This document shows positions 22,701-34,617 of a stretch of DNA of 64,000 nt, piece after piece (the stretch's first letter is position 1; the number at the start of each line of letters is the position of its first letter). The notes under the pieces were generated by a model. It was not told where the DNA came from. It did no database searches and saw nothing but the letters and a program-made list of their open reading frames with translations. Source of the DNA: Botryotinia globosa (lineage: Eukaryota; Ascomycota; Leotiomycetes; Helotiales; Sclerotiniaceae); contig RCSZ01000003.1 of the NCBI GenBank assembly GCA_014898425.1, positions 868,001-932,000 of the forward strand, read 5' to 3'. The position numbers and the translations under genes are program-made.

Positions 22701-25700
22701 TCTTGTGTATATATATGTACATATGCTATTGATTTCTTCACACCGCCTCTTTATTTCCATAGCTCATGTACGATTACTCTTACCATTTAGAAGTTGGAAC
22801 AATATCAATGCATCAGTGCATGAGGATAAGCATCAGGATTCACTCAAGCAAGCTCCATCCAACATTTCTTGCGAGAAATAGCAAGGAAATGCCACGCGAG
22901 GAAATCTTTCACAATGGATCTACATACTCCATCACCTACAGATAAATTGCAGCATGGAAGCTTACCTGTGATGAGCACCAGTAGTATGCAATGCAATGTA
23001 ATGTCATGTCATGTACGGCGATATATTATATGCACATGCCTGCAGGTGATATAAATCTCGTAACGTAACAAAGATCATTTTGGGATATCCATCGCCAATC
23101 TCCCGCCCAAACAATAAAAATTCCAGCATTGCGTAGCCTGCGCAACGGAAATCATAAACCAAACGTTGTAAATTACCTATAACTTAAGATTTACATGAAA
23201 TTCATTACCAGCACCAAGGCTCCATTTTAAAGAGATACTGTTCAGGGAATACTGTTCAGGGATGTTAGTCACAAAATCGGAGAGTTCCGCTCTGTGCGCC
23301 AGCGGTTCATTACTCAATCCTAACTTTATATACTGGTCCTGCTCATTTTAGCCTGTCTGGTTGAGCGTGTCTGCTACCGAATCTTCCTGCTGGTGTATTG
23401 CCTACCGAAACGCCTTTACCGAAACTAATCGTCTACAACTTCCTCCTTTGGCAGTGGGCGGTTCGGGGTTTAGGACTCTGTGATCCAACTCGTGCGGAAA
23501 GAAAGTTCGGCTATAACACTCACTCACTAGTTCTTGTGGGCGGGCATACAATCAAAAATTCAAAATGAACCACAACCGTTGGATTTCCAATCTTAGCTTA
23601 CGGGACGAGAGGTGAGAAATTAGAGTCTAGAACTGTGTCCGGATTGAGCATTATGAAAAAGAAGCGATGCATTTACATTTTGAGCCCAAGTTGTGGGAAT
23701 TTACCGTCGTTTTTCAAGGGTATTTCCCGAGGAGAAATTTGATTTAGACTCTTGACATGTGTTTTATAAGAATCGTTTCGGGCCGTCCGATGACATCAAT
23801 TACATAAATGGTCTCGGAAAGCCATCTGTTTTCGAGAGTGCGGCGTGGATTTCCACGTGTGATTTGGTATCTACCGAAGTGGCAGTTGAGCACGGTAATG
23901 AACCAAGCCTCTGGTGTGACAGTTCACGAATGGTGTGTAGATTGGATTCCAAGAATTAACGGAGATTGGATGTGAATACGGATCGAGTGGAAGCGAACGA
24001 TCAGAAGGGGAAGTGCACGAATGTTGATGTTATTCAGCACTTGAGTATTATGCTATCACATCTTCAACGACTTTATTAATACGAACGCACCATACGATTC
24101 CACGCCCAAGCCCGCTCGCAGTATTTCAACACGACTGGGTACTTGGATATATCCATAAGATGCCGAATCAAACATCCAATGCAGGGTCCTGCACCATACC
24201 AGGGGTTTCCTCTCATCTCTCTCCAACAACTCACTCGTCATCCATTTAGCATCGTTCCCAAAGGAGAAATGCAAATTTACAAGCGGAGTTCAGCATTCCA
24301 CTCCTCTCCTCTCCTCTCCACCAGGGAAGATCTTTCTTCCATGATTTGCTGCCACTACCCAGTTGCACACATCCCACCTTCCATACCTTAACTACCGCCG
24401 CACAGGTTTTAACTTTCCAGCATGGACCAAAGTTCACCAAACGTTGAACGCTCAAACTCAAAATATCAAGCTCGCTGCCAAAGATCCACTCTTTCGTGTA
24501 TTACTGCAAGACCTTGGAAAAGTCAAATAGATTCAACATCCGTCAGATAAATGATTCCACAGCACGGAGCAGAGAATGAGCAGGCTGGAGCCGCTACACT
24601 TGCCATGGCTTGTCTATCTCGTGCTGAGCTCATTGGTGTAGACACCAGGTACCTACGCCCTTAATTAACACTGCATCTCAACATCATGATCACCAATCCA
24701 CTCTACAGCATGCTCATTCATGTATCCTGTCGTACTATTTTGTCACCGCTTGCATTGAATCTCCAAATACATACAAAATCCCCAGCATATCTGCTTTCTG
24801 ATATACACATCACAAGTTACAACGTTGCATCTACATGAATCGGGAGAGGAAATTAGGTTAATCTTCGCCTCAACATCGGCCTCCCTCCCCCTCTTGCCCT
24901 CTCCCATTCTTATCTATCAAGCATTTCATAGACATCGACATCGACATCGACATCGCATCGAAGATTTCCCAAACATCTTATCATCAACTGCGAGATATCT
25001 CATCTCAATCTCCAAAAATCACAATCAATCGCTCTCTCAACAAACCAATCTCTCGCGCTCCCATCTCCCCCAAAGAGATCTTCATCCCAAATGTCATTAT
25101 TCATTCCACTGCTATCTGCACGATGCATGCTCGGCGCCGGGTACATTGTGTGTAAGGTGAGGTCATGACATTTAGTTTCTCGTCTTGCGTATCTTGAATT
25201 GTAGATCTATCATGCCCTCCTCTCGTGGCCTTCGTCCACCTCTCAAGGCCCCCCTCTATTTACTTCTCTCCTTCGAAATCACATAATCTTATAAAGTACC
25301 AGCTTTGTAGAAAAATGCATCGAGTGTCAATGACTAAAGCCACACGAACACACAAGCCTCCTCCTTACTCATGTTCATGCACCAACCCCACATGTTTCAC
25401 TTCATTCATTCATTTCACCTCATTACTGCGTTTCACGTGGTCTCTATTTACGGGACAGAACAGAACAGGTGGACGGAAGGGCCTCCCCAGTCTGAAATTA
25501 GGGGTCCTCTAATCGTCCTGTACTTCCCGACACCAATTTCCATTTGTGAGACCCATCAGGTAGGTACTCGATGATTATTAGCCACGATCATGCACAATGG
25601 TTGATCGGTAGAAATCTCGACCATAATCGAATTGAGATACTGTACATCATGTGCACAAGAAAGGAGCATTTCCACAAAATCGAGTTGCAGCAAAAGATCC

Positions 25701-26571
25701 AGTAGATCCAGTATAATGACATCTTCAATTCCCATACTAATAACCCTATCAAGAAAAAGTAGGGCCTCGACAATTTCAAACGCCTCTAGATATTTCAATC
25801 CATCCATTCCATTTTCTCTTCCATCTCGCAAAGCCCAAGCAATCCAACCAGCCATCCGTTAAGTTTTTAATCCCATCCCAAACTGTTTTGCCCAACTCCA
25901 AACTCGTTACCAAATGAGATTCGTCTTCATAGTGTCAATGATACATCCAAAATGATATTCAATGACTGGCCACTCTAATTCCCTCACAATAAACCCCATA
26001 CATACATAATAATTCGAATCCTACCAATCTATTGAAGCGACTTATAACCCCCATTCTTCGCTGTTAATGAACAGTGCCTTTGTTTCTCTCACAGAAATAC
26101 TGTAAGAAAGGCAGAGAAAACAAGAAATAAAAAGAAACGGTGCAATTTTTGTTTTGAAAAACATGAAGAAAAAAAAAGGAAAATGAGTATTAAGCTCTTG
26201 TAATGTACGGGGGAAAATAGACATATGCAAGATTCAGCCAATGACTGATCAGCTGTCCTTCTGCTAAAGTTCCCAAGGACAACAAATATATATTTGCGTT
26301 TGTGAAGCTACGTCACCGTCGACTGAGAGCCATCGTTTGAGTCCTTCGTACCAATTCAATCTATGTCGGGGTATAATCTCTATACTCATCTGTATGATTC
26401 AGAACTCCGCCCAATGCAATCGTTTTGTTTTGGAAACGCCTGTGAGAATTTGAAAAAAAAAAGGACTTTGGGAAATTCGTTAGTCGTGAGGTGGTAATTA
26501 CCGGGATCGAAATCGAAATAAATCGCGTGGCTTATTTCGGAAAATCGTCGGGAGTTCGAATAGAGGATAGA
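19793..26571. other. Long gene-less region
   Basis: About 6.8 kb without a gene I can support. Open frames up to about 135 codons occur (for example 20910-21317) but show no domains, splice consistency or plausible composition. Simple repeats include a CATCGA hexamer run near 24927-24960. The right end should be the 3' untranslated region of the Sfp1 homologue. Long non-coding transcripts or relics cannot be excluded. Confidence 0.5.
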
Positions 26572-28889
26572 TCACATCATGCCTTCTTCACCAATACCTG
26601 GTAAGCCTCCCATGGGGACTCCGAGGCCTGCTAATCCAGCAGCAGCCAAGTGGTTGTTTAGCTTGAGCTCGGGGTCGCACGGGGTGGAATGTTGTTTGTG
26701 CTAAATTTCATTAGACGACAAATTTTCTGATTCTGAAGAATTGATATACTCACATATTTGAGGCCATTCAAGTTCTTATATCTCTTGCCACAATAATCAC
26801 ACTTATAAGGCTTCTCTCTTTCCATACCTTCATTGCCGGAATAGGGAATAGAAGTTTCTGGGTTGACAATCGAGAATGTACCGTCACCATTTTCGTGCAA
26901 CTGTTGGGTTTGATGACCGTGCGTCTTGTGATACCTGAACAAAATTAGTATAAATTTATATTGCACAAAGTAACAATTCTTACTTGAGACCATTTTGATT
27001 CTTGTAGGCCTTTTCACATCCGATGACGGGGCATCTGAATGGTTTGTGCTCTTCTCCCATCATCATTCCTGTAGGATCTCCCATTCCATTCATGCTCGCC
27101 ATCAATTGTTGTTGTTGGTATGCTCTCATCAAATCAGTGTTGCTTGCAAATTGTCCTTGTCCTAGCCCAAACTGAGCAAATTGTTGTTGCAGGGCTCTTT
27201 GGTTGTTGAAACCACCGCCATTAGGACTATAGAGACGCTTGGCGGGTTCATCGATACAAAGGTCCAAGCCTAAATCATGTCCGCCGAAATTGAAAGGGAA
27301 ATGCATATTATTCATATTCATATTTCTATTCCCCATATTCATATTCATAGGCATGCTCGTAAAGTCTCCATCCATTTCCGATGGGGTACCAGGAGCCGAG
27401 GTATCTGGTGAGAATGCCTGTGATTGCTGCATGGGCTGTGCTGTCAAAGTAGGGGTGTTAACAGAAGAAACGGTCGGGTTATTTTGGAATCCAAAAGAGG
27501 AAGTTGCGGGAGTCGGTGGTTGGGATGCTCGGAGACCAGAGTGTTGCATGGTGGAGTTGAGATTAACGGTGGGTCTTGGTTGTTGGCCGAACATAGACTG
27601 TTGTGCTGCTTGCACAGGCTGATGATTATGTGAAGATTGAACCGGTGTGTCCGGAGTGGAGTCCATAGGTCCGATAGCATCGTCCATTTCCATATCTTCA
27701 ACTCCGTCCATCTCATCAGTAGCACCTTGATTAGTTTTTTGTACAGGAGTAGCTGGTTGTGAGCGTTGCTGCTGTCGCATCAATTGAATACCTCCTACAC
27801 TGGCACCGGCTTGTGGCATCTGTAAGCCCGAAAGCCGAGGCTGTTGTGATGGCTGGGTTTGTTGCTGCTGAGTATGATGTTGTGCGGCGGATGTGTTTTG
27901 TGCTGCCATACCTGCTCTACCGTTGGGTGTTGAGTTTTCCCGAGCTCGTACAATGGATGAATTATTGCGAAGGGATGCTGGGGTCTGTTGCGCATGACAC
28001 TCTTCATAATGTTGCAAAAGGTCATGTAGTGTTGGTAATGTATTGCCACAACAGCTGAAATCTTTCATAAAGTTGGCTTCGAGCTTAGGAAGATATGAAG
28101 AAGAATGATATGAAGGCGATTGATATGGAAATGGAGAGGTGCCGGCCATGATAATGCTAATCAAAAAGTGTCAGTGTCATGAAAATGGAAATCGTGTGCC
28201 CCGCACTTGCTAGGGGAGATGGAACATTTTCGTTTGGCAGTTGGGATGACTGAAGAATCTAATTCTACGAATCACGAAATGACTGCACCCATATAATGAC
28301 AAAAGCGAAGAAGATGGGATTAAACTCACTCATCTCGAATCCAACTTCCAACAGATACGCCTCCCCAGCTCATACCTCCAACGAGGCTGCCTGCCAAACT
28401 TTCGCGACGAGGACGATCATTAATTCTATTTGGATTGTGCATAGATATGGGCTTTGCAGCAGCAAATGATTCTTGTCTTGAGCGACCCATGTTATCGTCG
28501 AATCCTGTGCCGGTAGTCATGATTCTGGCGGAGGCTTGTGAATCCGGGTCGAGATAATTGGAATTGTTTTTGTTGCCTTGAGATGACGGAGATGACGATG
28601 TATTTCTTGTGGGCGTGGCAATATTGATGGGTGAAGAGGTTGTCGTCATGATAGATTTCAAATTATATTTATAATCGCAATCCTCTGGAGTCGTAGGGAA
28701 TGAAGCAGTATTATATGAATCGGGAGAAGAATGTGAAGATTCTTGTGCGTGGATATGTAATGTAGAAGAGTTGGAGCTGCCTTCGGACTTGAATTTATTA
28801 GTAGCAGTCGAATCGATCAGTATCGAGTCCGTGTGGGTTTCTTCGCATGAGGCGGCGTGGGATTGTTTCAACCAATCAGAAAGAGGCAT
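26572..28889 (-). CDS. SFP1: Sfp1-like split C2H2 zinc-finger transcription factor
   Basis: A nuclear regulator; in yeast Sfp1 activates ribosomal-protein and ribosome-biogenesis genes in response to nutrients. Exons on the minus strand are 28889-28330, 28156-26984, 26934-26754 and 26700-26572; introns are 173, 49 and 53 bases; product 680 residues. The N-terminal half is Ser/Thr-rich and disordered. A conserved core DFSCCGNTLPTLHDLLQHYE follows near residue 215, and a Gln/Met/Asn-rich middle. Two C-terminal fingers are split by about 40 residues: CPVIGCEKAYKNQNGLK..H (Cys562, Cys567, His580) and CDYCGKRYKNLNGLKYHKQH (Cys623, Cys626, His639). Splitting introns fall inside both fingers at the same GLK motif. 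The ATG at 28164 is internal. Orthology to Sfp1 is by finger arrangement and the CCG core; target genes here are unknown. Confidence 0.92.
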
Positions 28890-31256
28890 AGAGATATTAA
28901 AAGTGGATCTGATCTCCGTTACTAGGTTTATCTAATTAGCGTCTAATTGGCAAAATTGTGGAAAGTAGGTAAGTAAAAGTAAGAAAAGCCACTAAAGCAC
29001 ATCTAACAGTCATGAATTCTTGTCCTTGGTGCGAACGGTGCATGCCACTTGTGCCAGGAGTCCAGGACTGACTGGGAACAAACAAGAAGAGGGTCGGACG
29101 AGGGGGCAGGGTGGATTAGGTCCACCATAGAAAGGAAGACAGATGGGATGTGGGCTGTCGGAGGAAACATGGGTTACCAAATGCACTTGGTTCCATTCAT
29201 GTAAAGAAGGCCTCTTGAGCATGTACTAGGTACCAATACGTACAAGTTGAGAAACCACATATAATCCGGCAATTTTGTGTCGAAAGCAACCTACCTAATT
29301 GGGCTTTAGTTGGATTTCTTCCTGGTAGGTAGTTCTCATGAACTCGTCTACTGACTACCTTGGTTCTGGAGAGACGAATTGACAAATGGAATGTATATGT
29401 ATGTAGCAGGTTGGTACAGTAGGCGAACGTACTGTGTGGCAGGCCGGTGTGAATGGTAAATGTCCTTTTATCAGCTAGTTGGGCACTCGCGTGAGCTAAA
29501 CTTGGGTGTGGTCGAGTAGTCGGAACTAGAGGCGTAAGAGGTTTTCGTTTGCCGTTTGCCGTTTGCCGTTTGCCAGAAAGCGAATCGAACGTTGCAACTT
29601 GCAAGGTGTATTCAATGTAGGGGAGTAAGCAAGTATGTCACTTCTGATACTTTGGTTTCCGTTGGGACCAATATTTACAAGACGTTCGGGTCGGTCTGTA
29701 TGGAGCGAATAGTGAATAGGATATGGAATAATACACGATAATTGATGGCGAACTTTGTTTCTTTTTGCTGCAGGCAAGGGAGTAATATAGATCAATACGA
29801 TTAGTGCATGTGAAGGTACCGTTGATAAAATAATGTAATGTACGTTCTCCTAAGGGGGCCCATGGACTGTATTTAACTACTTCTCGACTGGAGGTGGTCA
29901 CCGTCTGAAATCGGGTCAACGAACTTCAAAGGAGGGTTCAAGCTTGTTACTAGAATTGAAATTAAAGTTTGAAGTGATGGATGTTTCGTTCGGATTATCA
30001 AAGACCGGGTGGTTGGCTGTGGTCAATGAGTGGTCAAGCATTTTGTCAAAATGTTTACAAGGCTCAAGGCTCAAGGCTCCAAGGTCTCTCGAATGGGTTC
30101 AGTCCCAACGCTTTGGATCATTGGATGAGATGCAAAGAGGGCTCCGCAGTTAATCTTTCTAGAAGCTTGAAGGAATCTATCTATCATTGATGATGTGGAG
30201 ATGTATCGACCTTATTTGTGACCTGCTTGATGTATGAGACAAAATTGAGTATATCTTTCCTTTGCAGTCTACATCATGCTTCGGATGTGTTTACTATACT
30301 ACCGGAATCCTTTAACATGATAGATCATATGATAAATATACGGTGAGATGAAACCAAAACAGCTCTCCTTTTTCTCGTTCGCCAAATCCAAGCGGTGAGC
30401 CCCGCCAAATCTGCCGATGTTGTGCGGCGACGGTTCCGTTTGAACAGAACATAACGATTCAGAGAAGCGACAGTGTGTTGAATTTGAAGGAAAGATCTCG
30501 ACCTTGAAAAGATTAGTATAGAAGGTTCTATGCTTCTTCCCCTTCCCTTCCCTGAGACGTCTCGTTAATGGATCTGGACAGATCACTCTACCACGGTGGC
30601 TCATTTAAATTGCCCTCGAGTCGTGCAACCTCGGTCCCCGGTGGAGATGGGGTTTAGAATATCAAGTAGTTGTTTGAAAACTGTCAATCGTTACTGAGTA
30701 TCGCGGTCAATCCAAGAGCGTTGAATGCTTCAATGTGGACATGCCATAAGCTATGGATCCGTAAAGCTCTCACTCTTGCTCATTTCGATGTCATGGCGAT
30801 ATCATTCGCCAGGAAATCGCTGTGCCAATTAGTTCGGAGGCAATATTTAATATATGCAGCTTGATAACTCGAATTATTACCCGTACAGAGTAGAGCATCT
30901 CATAATCAAATCAAGAGGCAAACACCCTGTCATCCGAATAACTTGTGGACGTGTTCGACGTACGAAATTGTGGACTGTATATTACAGCCATGATCCTAAC
31001 TGCTTGTACACGAATCGTGTCCATTGCTAGAGCAGACTGTAACGCCAAACGCCTAGAGTTCGGCAGGTAAAGTTCTGAACGGCAAGCGGTCAGAAGTTTA
31101 ATCAGCAAGAAGACATCAAGATTCAAATGTACAGAGTGTGCCTCTGGATCCATGATGTCAGAAAGCAAACTCAATATCTTACTCTGTATCCTTTACGCCA
31201 ATCAGTATCTGTATCTGATTCACAGGACGGGAAGACGACAAGTAGTCGTAAGATGC

Positions 31257-31271
31257 GGGGGGGGGGGGGGG
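31257..31271. repeat. Poly-G run of 15
   Basis: Fifteen consecutive G in non-coding sequence, a likely length-variable homopolymer. Confidence 0.9.
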
Positions 31272-31795
31272 AGTTCAAATCCAATCCCGATCTGACATAT
31301 TTCTCTTTTGAGAGATCTATTAATATCGTATATCGTTACTTGACAGCTTGGATGGACGTTAAAATCAGAGGCTTTACCAGATTGACTTTTTAGATTTGAT
31401 TAGGTCCTTAGGAGGCCGACTCGCAAGTCTCTACCCTATGACACATCGTATTGCACGTACGCCAATTGTACCACGTGACTATGGTTCTTGGTATCGATAG
31501 CTGGGCTGAAATGGTGTAAATAGCTCGATCGCTAGTTGGTTTAAGGAATGCTCTAATGGAGGGGTAGAGTACCGTAGAAGAGGTTGAAGAAGGTTAAAGA
31601 TAGAGAAAGTCCAAGCTAACGCCAAAACCAAAACTAAAGCCAAAACCAAAAGCCAAAACCAAAAGCCAAACGCCGAACTTTATGTTTGTAATTATCGGGG
31701 CAAGATGTCCGCTGCTGCACTGTACAGTCTGTACTGCACTGCACATCTCATAGGAATGAAGATGTTGGAAAAGAGAGACAGACGTGTAGGTTTAA

Positions 31796-31870
31796 TGGTC
31801 AATGATCAATGATCAATGATCAATGATCAATGGTCAATGGTCAATGGTCAATGGTCAATGATCAATGATC
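31796..31870. repeat. 7-bp tandem repeat (tgatcaa/tggtcaa), about 10 copies
   Basis: Two unit types, TGATCAA and TGGTCAA, are arranged in blocks (A, then G, then A variant), suggesting stepwise duplication after a point change. Confidence 0.9.
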
Positions 31871-32265
31871 CGTACATTCTCTATTCTACTACATAACCAG
31901 TCAGTCTACTTTCATGGTTCACGTCTAGGTACAGTAGGTTGGATTGAATCTACCTACCTACCTATCTATCTATCTACCTACCTACCTACCTCGCCTACCT
32001 ACATGTATATCAACCATTTCATACTAGTATCAAACTCAAACTCAAACTCAAACTCACAATCAGGATGCTTTGTGTGCACGTGATGACGGGAATTATCTCG
32101 GAAACCGTGATTCGGGATCGCATCACATGCTTATTAGTCAGCACATGCGGTTAATAACTTCCAGTTACCATGTAAAAATGATACATCATCGTTCTGGAAG
32201 CTTACCAACTGCCAAACAGCATCACACCACCATTTCCCGGGCTTTGAAAATGGAAAATGGAAGAT

Positions 32266-32457
32266 GGGAGATGGGAGATGGGAGATGGGAGATGGGAGAT
32301 GGGAGATGGGAGATGGGAGATGGGAGATGGGAAATGGGAGATGGGAGATGGGAGATGGGAGATGGGAGATGGGAGATGGGAGATGGGAGATGGGAGATGG
32401 GAGATGGGAGATGGGAGATGGGAGATGGGAGATGGGAGATGGGAAATGGGAAATGGG
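32266..32457 (+). repeat. GGGAGAT minisatellite, about 27 copies, G-quadruplex-prone
   Basis: A nearly perfect 7-bp array in which GGG is repeated every seven bases on the plus strand (last units GGGAAAT). The spacing of three G with four-base loops fits the consensus for G-quadruplex folding. It ends about 480 bases before the RCF2 start codon. Confidence 0.95.
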
Positions 32458-32936
32458 AAATGGTATAAGAAAGTTCAGTAGGTAGGTAGGTTCTATTCAA
32501 AAGAAGAATAAGAATCAATTTCTTTGTGAAGATAATAAATCAATTTTAATATCAATATCAACATCAATATCAACATCAACATCATATCACATCACATCAC
32601 ATCTCTACTTCGTACATCATACGGACATTTTCTCGGCATTGGATTCCCCCACTTCTTGAAAAGAAAGACTTTTGAACGACATCATCGACTGACAGCTTAT
32701 TAATGACCCATTTTTACGAAAACGAAACGTACGATTAACACAATCAACCAACTGCAAATACAAATACAACTGCACAATCAAGAAGAACTATCAATCTGCT
32801 TCAATCTGCTTCAATCTGCTTTTTCGAAGCTTCTTGCAAGAATCAATCATTCAATCTTCTCATTCCCCCTCAATTCGATCTCCATCCTACAAGTAAATAC
32901 ACAGCTTGCCACTACTATATATAAAATACATAAAAT

Positions 32937-33976
32937 ATGAAGATTCTCACCAAGGAAGAAGAGGCTGAGCACTACAATGCTACTTTGAAGGGTGGTATTA
33001 CGGGAGGTTCCATTGGTCTCGCAATGGTACATATTTATTTGCCTTCTCAAGATCTCACTCAAACACAACTGACGGAATTTCTCAGGGCGGCGCCGCACTC
33101 TATGTAGCCAACAGACGATTCCACACCATCCGCAATCTCACCATTCCCATGAAAGCTTTCCTCGTCTCATCATCCGGTACTTTCGCCGCCATCATCAGCG
33201 CAGATCGCGCATCTCGCACATACGAATGGGATCGCGACCCCTCGCGAAACTACAAAGACAAATCGACGCTCCTTCTCGAACAAGAAAAAGCCAACGAAAC
33301 TACTGCGCAACGCCTCAAGGCATGGGGAAAAGAAAACCGATACTCAATCGTGGCCGCGTCGTGGGTGGCCAGTATGGGAATCGCCTTTGGGATGGTTTCC
33401 AAAAACAAGTATTTGACTGGAGCCCAGAAGTTGGTACAAGCAAGAGTCTATGCGCAAGGGTTGACATTGGCTGTATTGGTTGCATCGGCGGCATTTGAGA
33501 TGGGAGATGCGAAGAAAGGAACAGGAAGGTGGGAAACGGTTATGGTTTTGGATCCAAATGATCCGGAACACAAACATATGATCCAGAAGAAGATTCACCA
33601 CGAAGCTTATGAAGGAGAAGATTTATGGCGTGGTATGTTCTAATCATCTTCAGAGTGCGTTGACCAAACTTTGAACCTATACTAATCGATATACATAGAT
33701 ATGGTAGAAGCTGAAGAACACCGCATTAATGAACGCAAGAGAGCAGCGGAAGAAATAAGCCACTCCACGGAAAAGACATCCTCGGTTAAGACATCCTCGG
33801 GTAAAGAAAACAAGGATAAAATCTCTAGGGAGATGAAGAGTGCTGGAAAAGTAGCATTTGCAGATGCCAAGGAAAGAGAAGAGAAGAACCAAGCCGAGCA
33901 AGCCGAAAAGGAAGCGGATGCGAAAAACGAGTCGGCACAGTCTGAACCAAAAGTAAACGGTAGAGATAAGATCTAA
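32937..33976 (+). CDS. RCF2: Respiratory supercomplex factor 2 (Rcf2-like, HIG1 domain)
   Basis: An inner mitochondrial membrane protein that in yeast associates with cytochrome c oxidase and III-IV supercomplexes. Exons 32937-33026, 33086-33632 and 33699-33976 (introns 59 and 66 bases, the second with a TACTAAT branch site) give 304 residues. It starts MKILTKEEEAEHYNATLKGG, characteristic of fungal Rcf2. A first hydrophobic pair follows (GGSIGLAMGGAALYVANRRF and the AFLVSSSGTFAAIISADRAS segment). The HIG1-type hairpin is near residues 120-165 (SIVAASWVASMGIAFGMV..YAQGLTLAVLVASAAF). The C-terminal 100 residues are charged, Lys/Glu-rich and probably coiled or disordered. The start is set by the conserved N-terminus. 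No cleavable presequence is evident, as in the family. Confidence 0.92.
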
Positions 33977-34583
33977 AAATGGAACGTTTGGCTACCCAAT
34001 CTTTCTGGTGCTCTGTATGGGCATTGGACGGCGCGCTGAGTGATTTCTGGATGATAGATGGGGGTAATCAAAAAAGGGGGGTGTTTGGAGAAGGGGTCGA
34101 GTAATTTGGTATATACTCCGGTTCTTGTACCATTAGAATGACAAACAAACATGTCTCGAGTAATCTTTGCCCATTCGTCGACTTGCATTGTAGTGATATA
34201 TGGTATATTCAAAATCATCCTCATTATCTGGCAAGCGCCAATTACACAAGTCGAAATACTCGGTTGACGAAAATAGGAGCAGGAAATACCTACCATCGCT
34301 CGTTGGTTGGGATGAGGAGTGTGTTTTAGCATCTATCTGATTTGCAGTGATTGCAGAGTCAGGAAGGAAGAATTTCTCAGTGGAGAAATATTCTCCTATC
34401 GATAACGGATAGGAAACTCACTTATACCTAGATGGGTATACAATACAGGAACTTCAACTATTGTCTGATACCGTGGGAGAAGGTAAAAAGGGCTTTTCTT
34501 TTTTTATAGTGTTGAGTTGATGGGTTGGAAATGTATTGGTATGTATGTATGTATGTATGTATATATGTATGTATGTATGTATG

Positions 34584-34617
<34 letters not shown>

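Larger units (their letters stand above)
28890..32936. other. 4-kb intergenic region rich in simple repeats
   Basis: Lies between the divergent Sfp1 and RCF2 genes, so it contains both promoters and any long 5' untranslated regions. It holds a 7-bp GTTTGCC repeat (about 29549-29577), a 15-G run (31257-31271), TCAATGA units (31796-31870), CTAC/CTAT runs (about 31950-31995) and the GGGAGAT array (32266-32457). No coding sequence is convincing. Confidence 0.6.

Noticed and set aside
32257..32485. Open frames coding repeated WEMGDGR on the plus strand and SPISHLP on the minus strand
   Set aside because: They are by-products of the 7-bp GGGAGAT array, which stays open in several frames.
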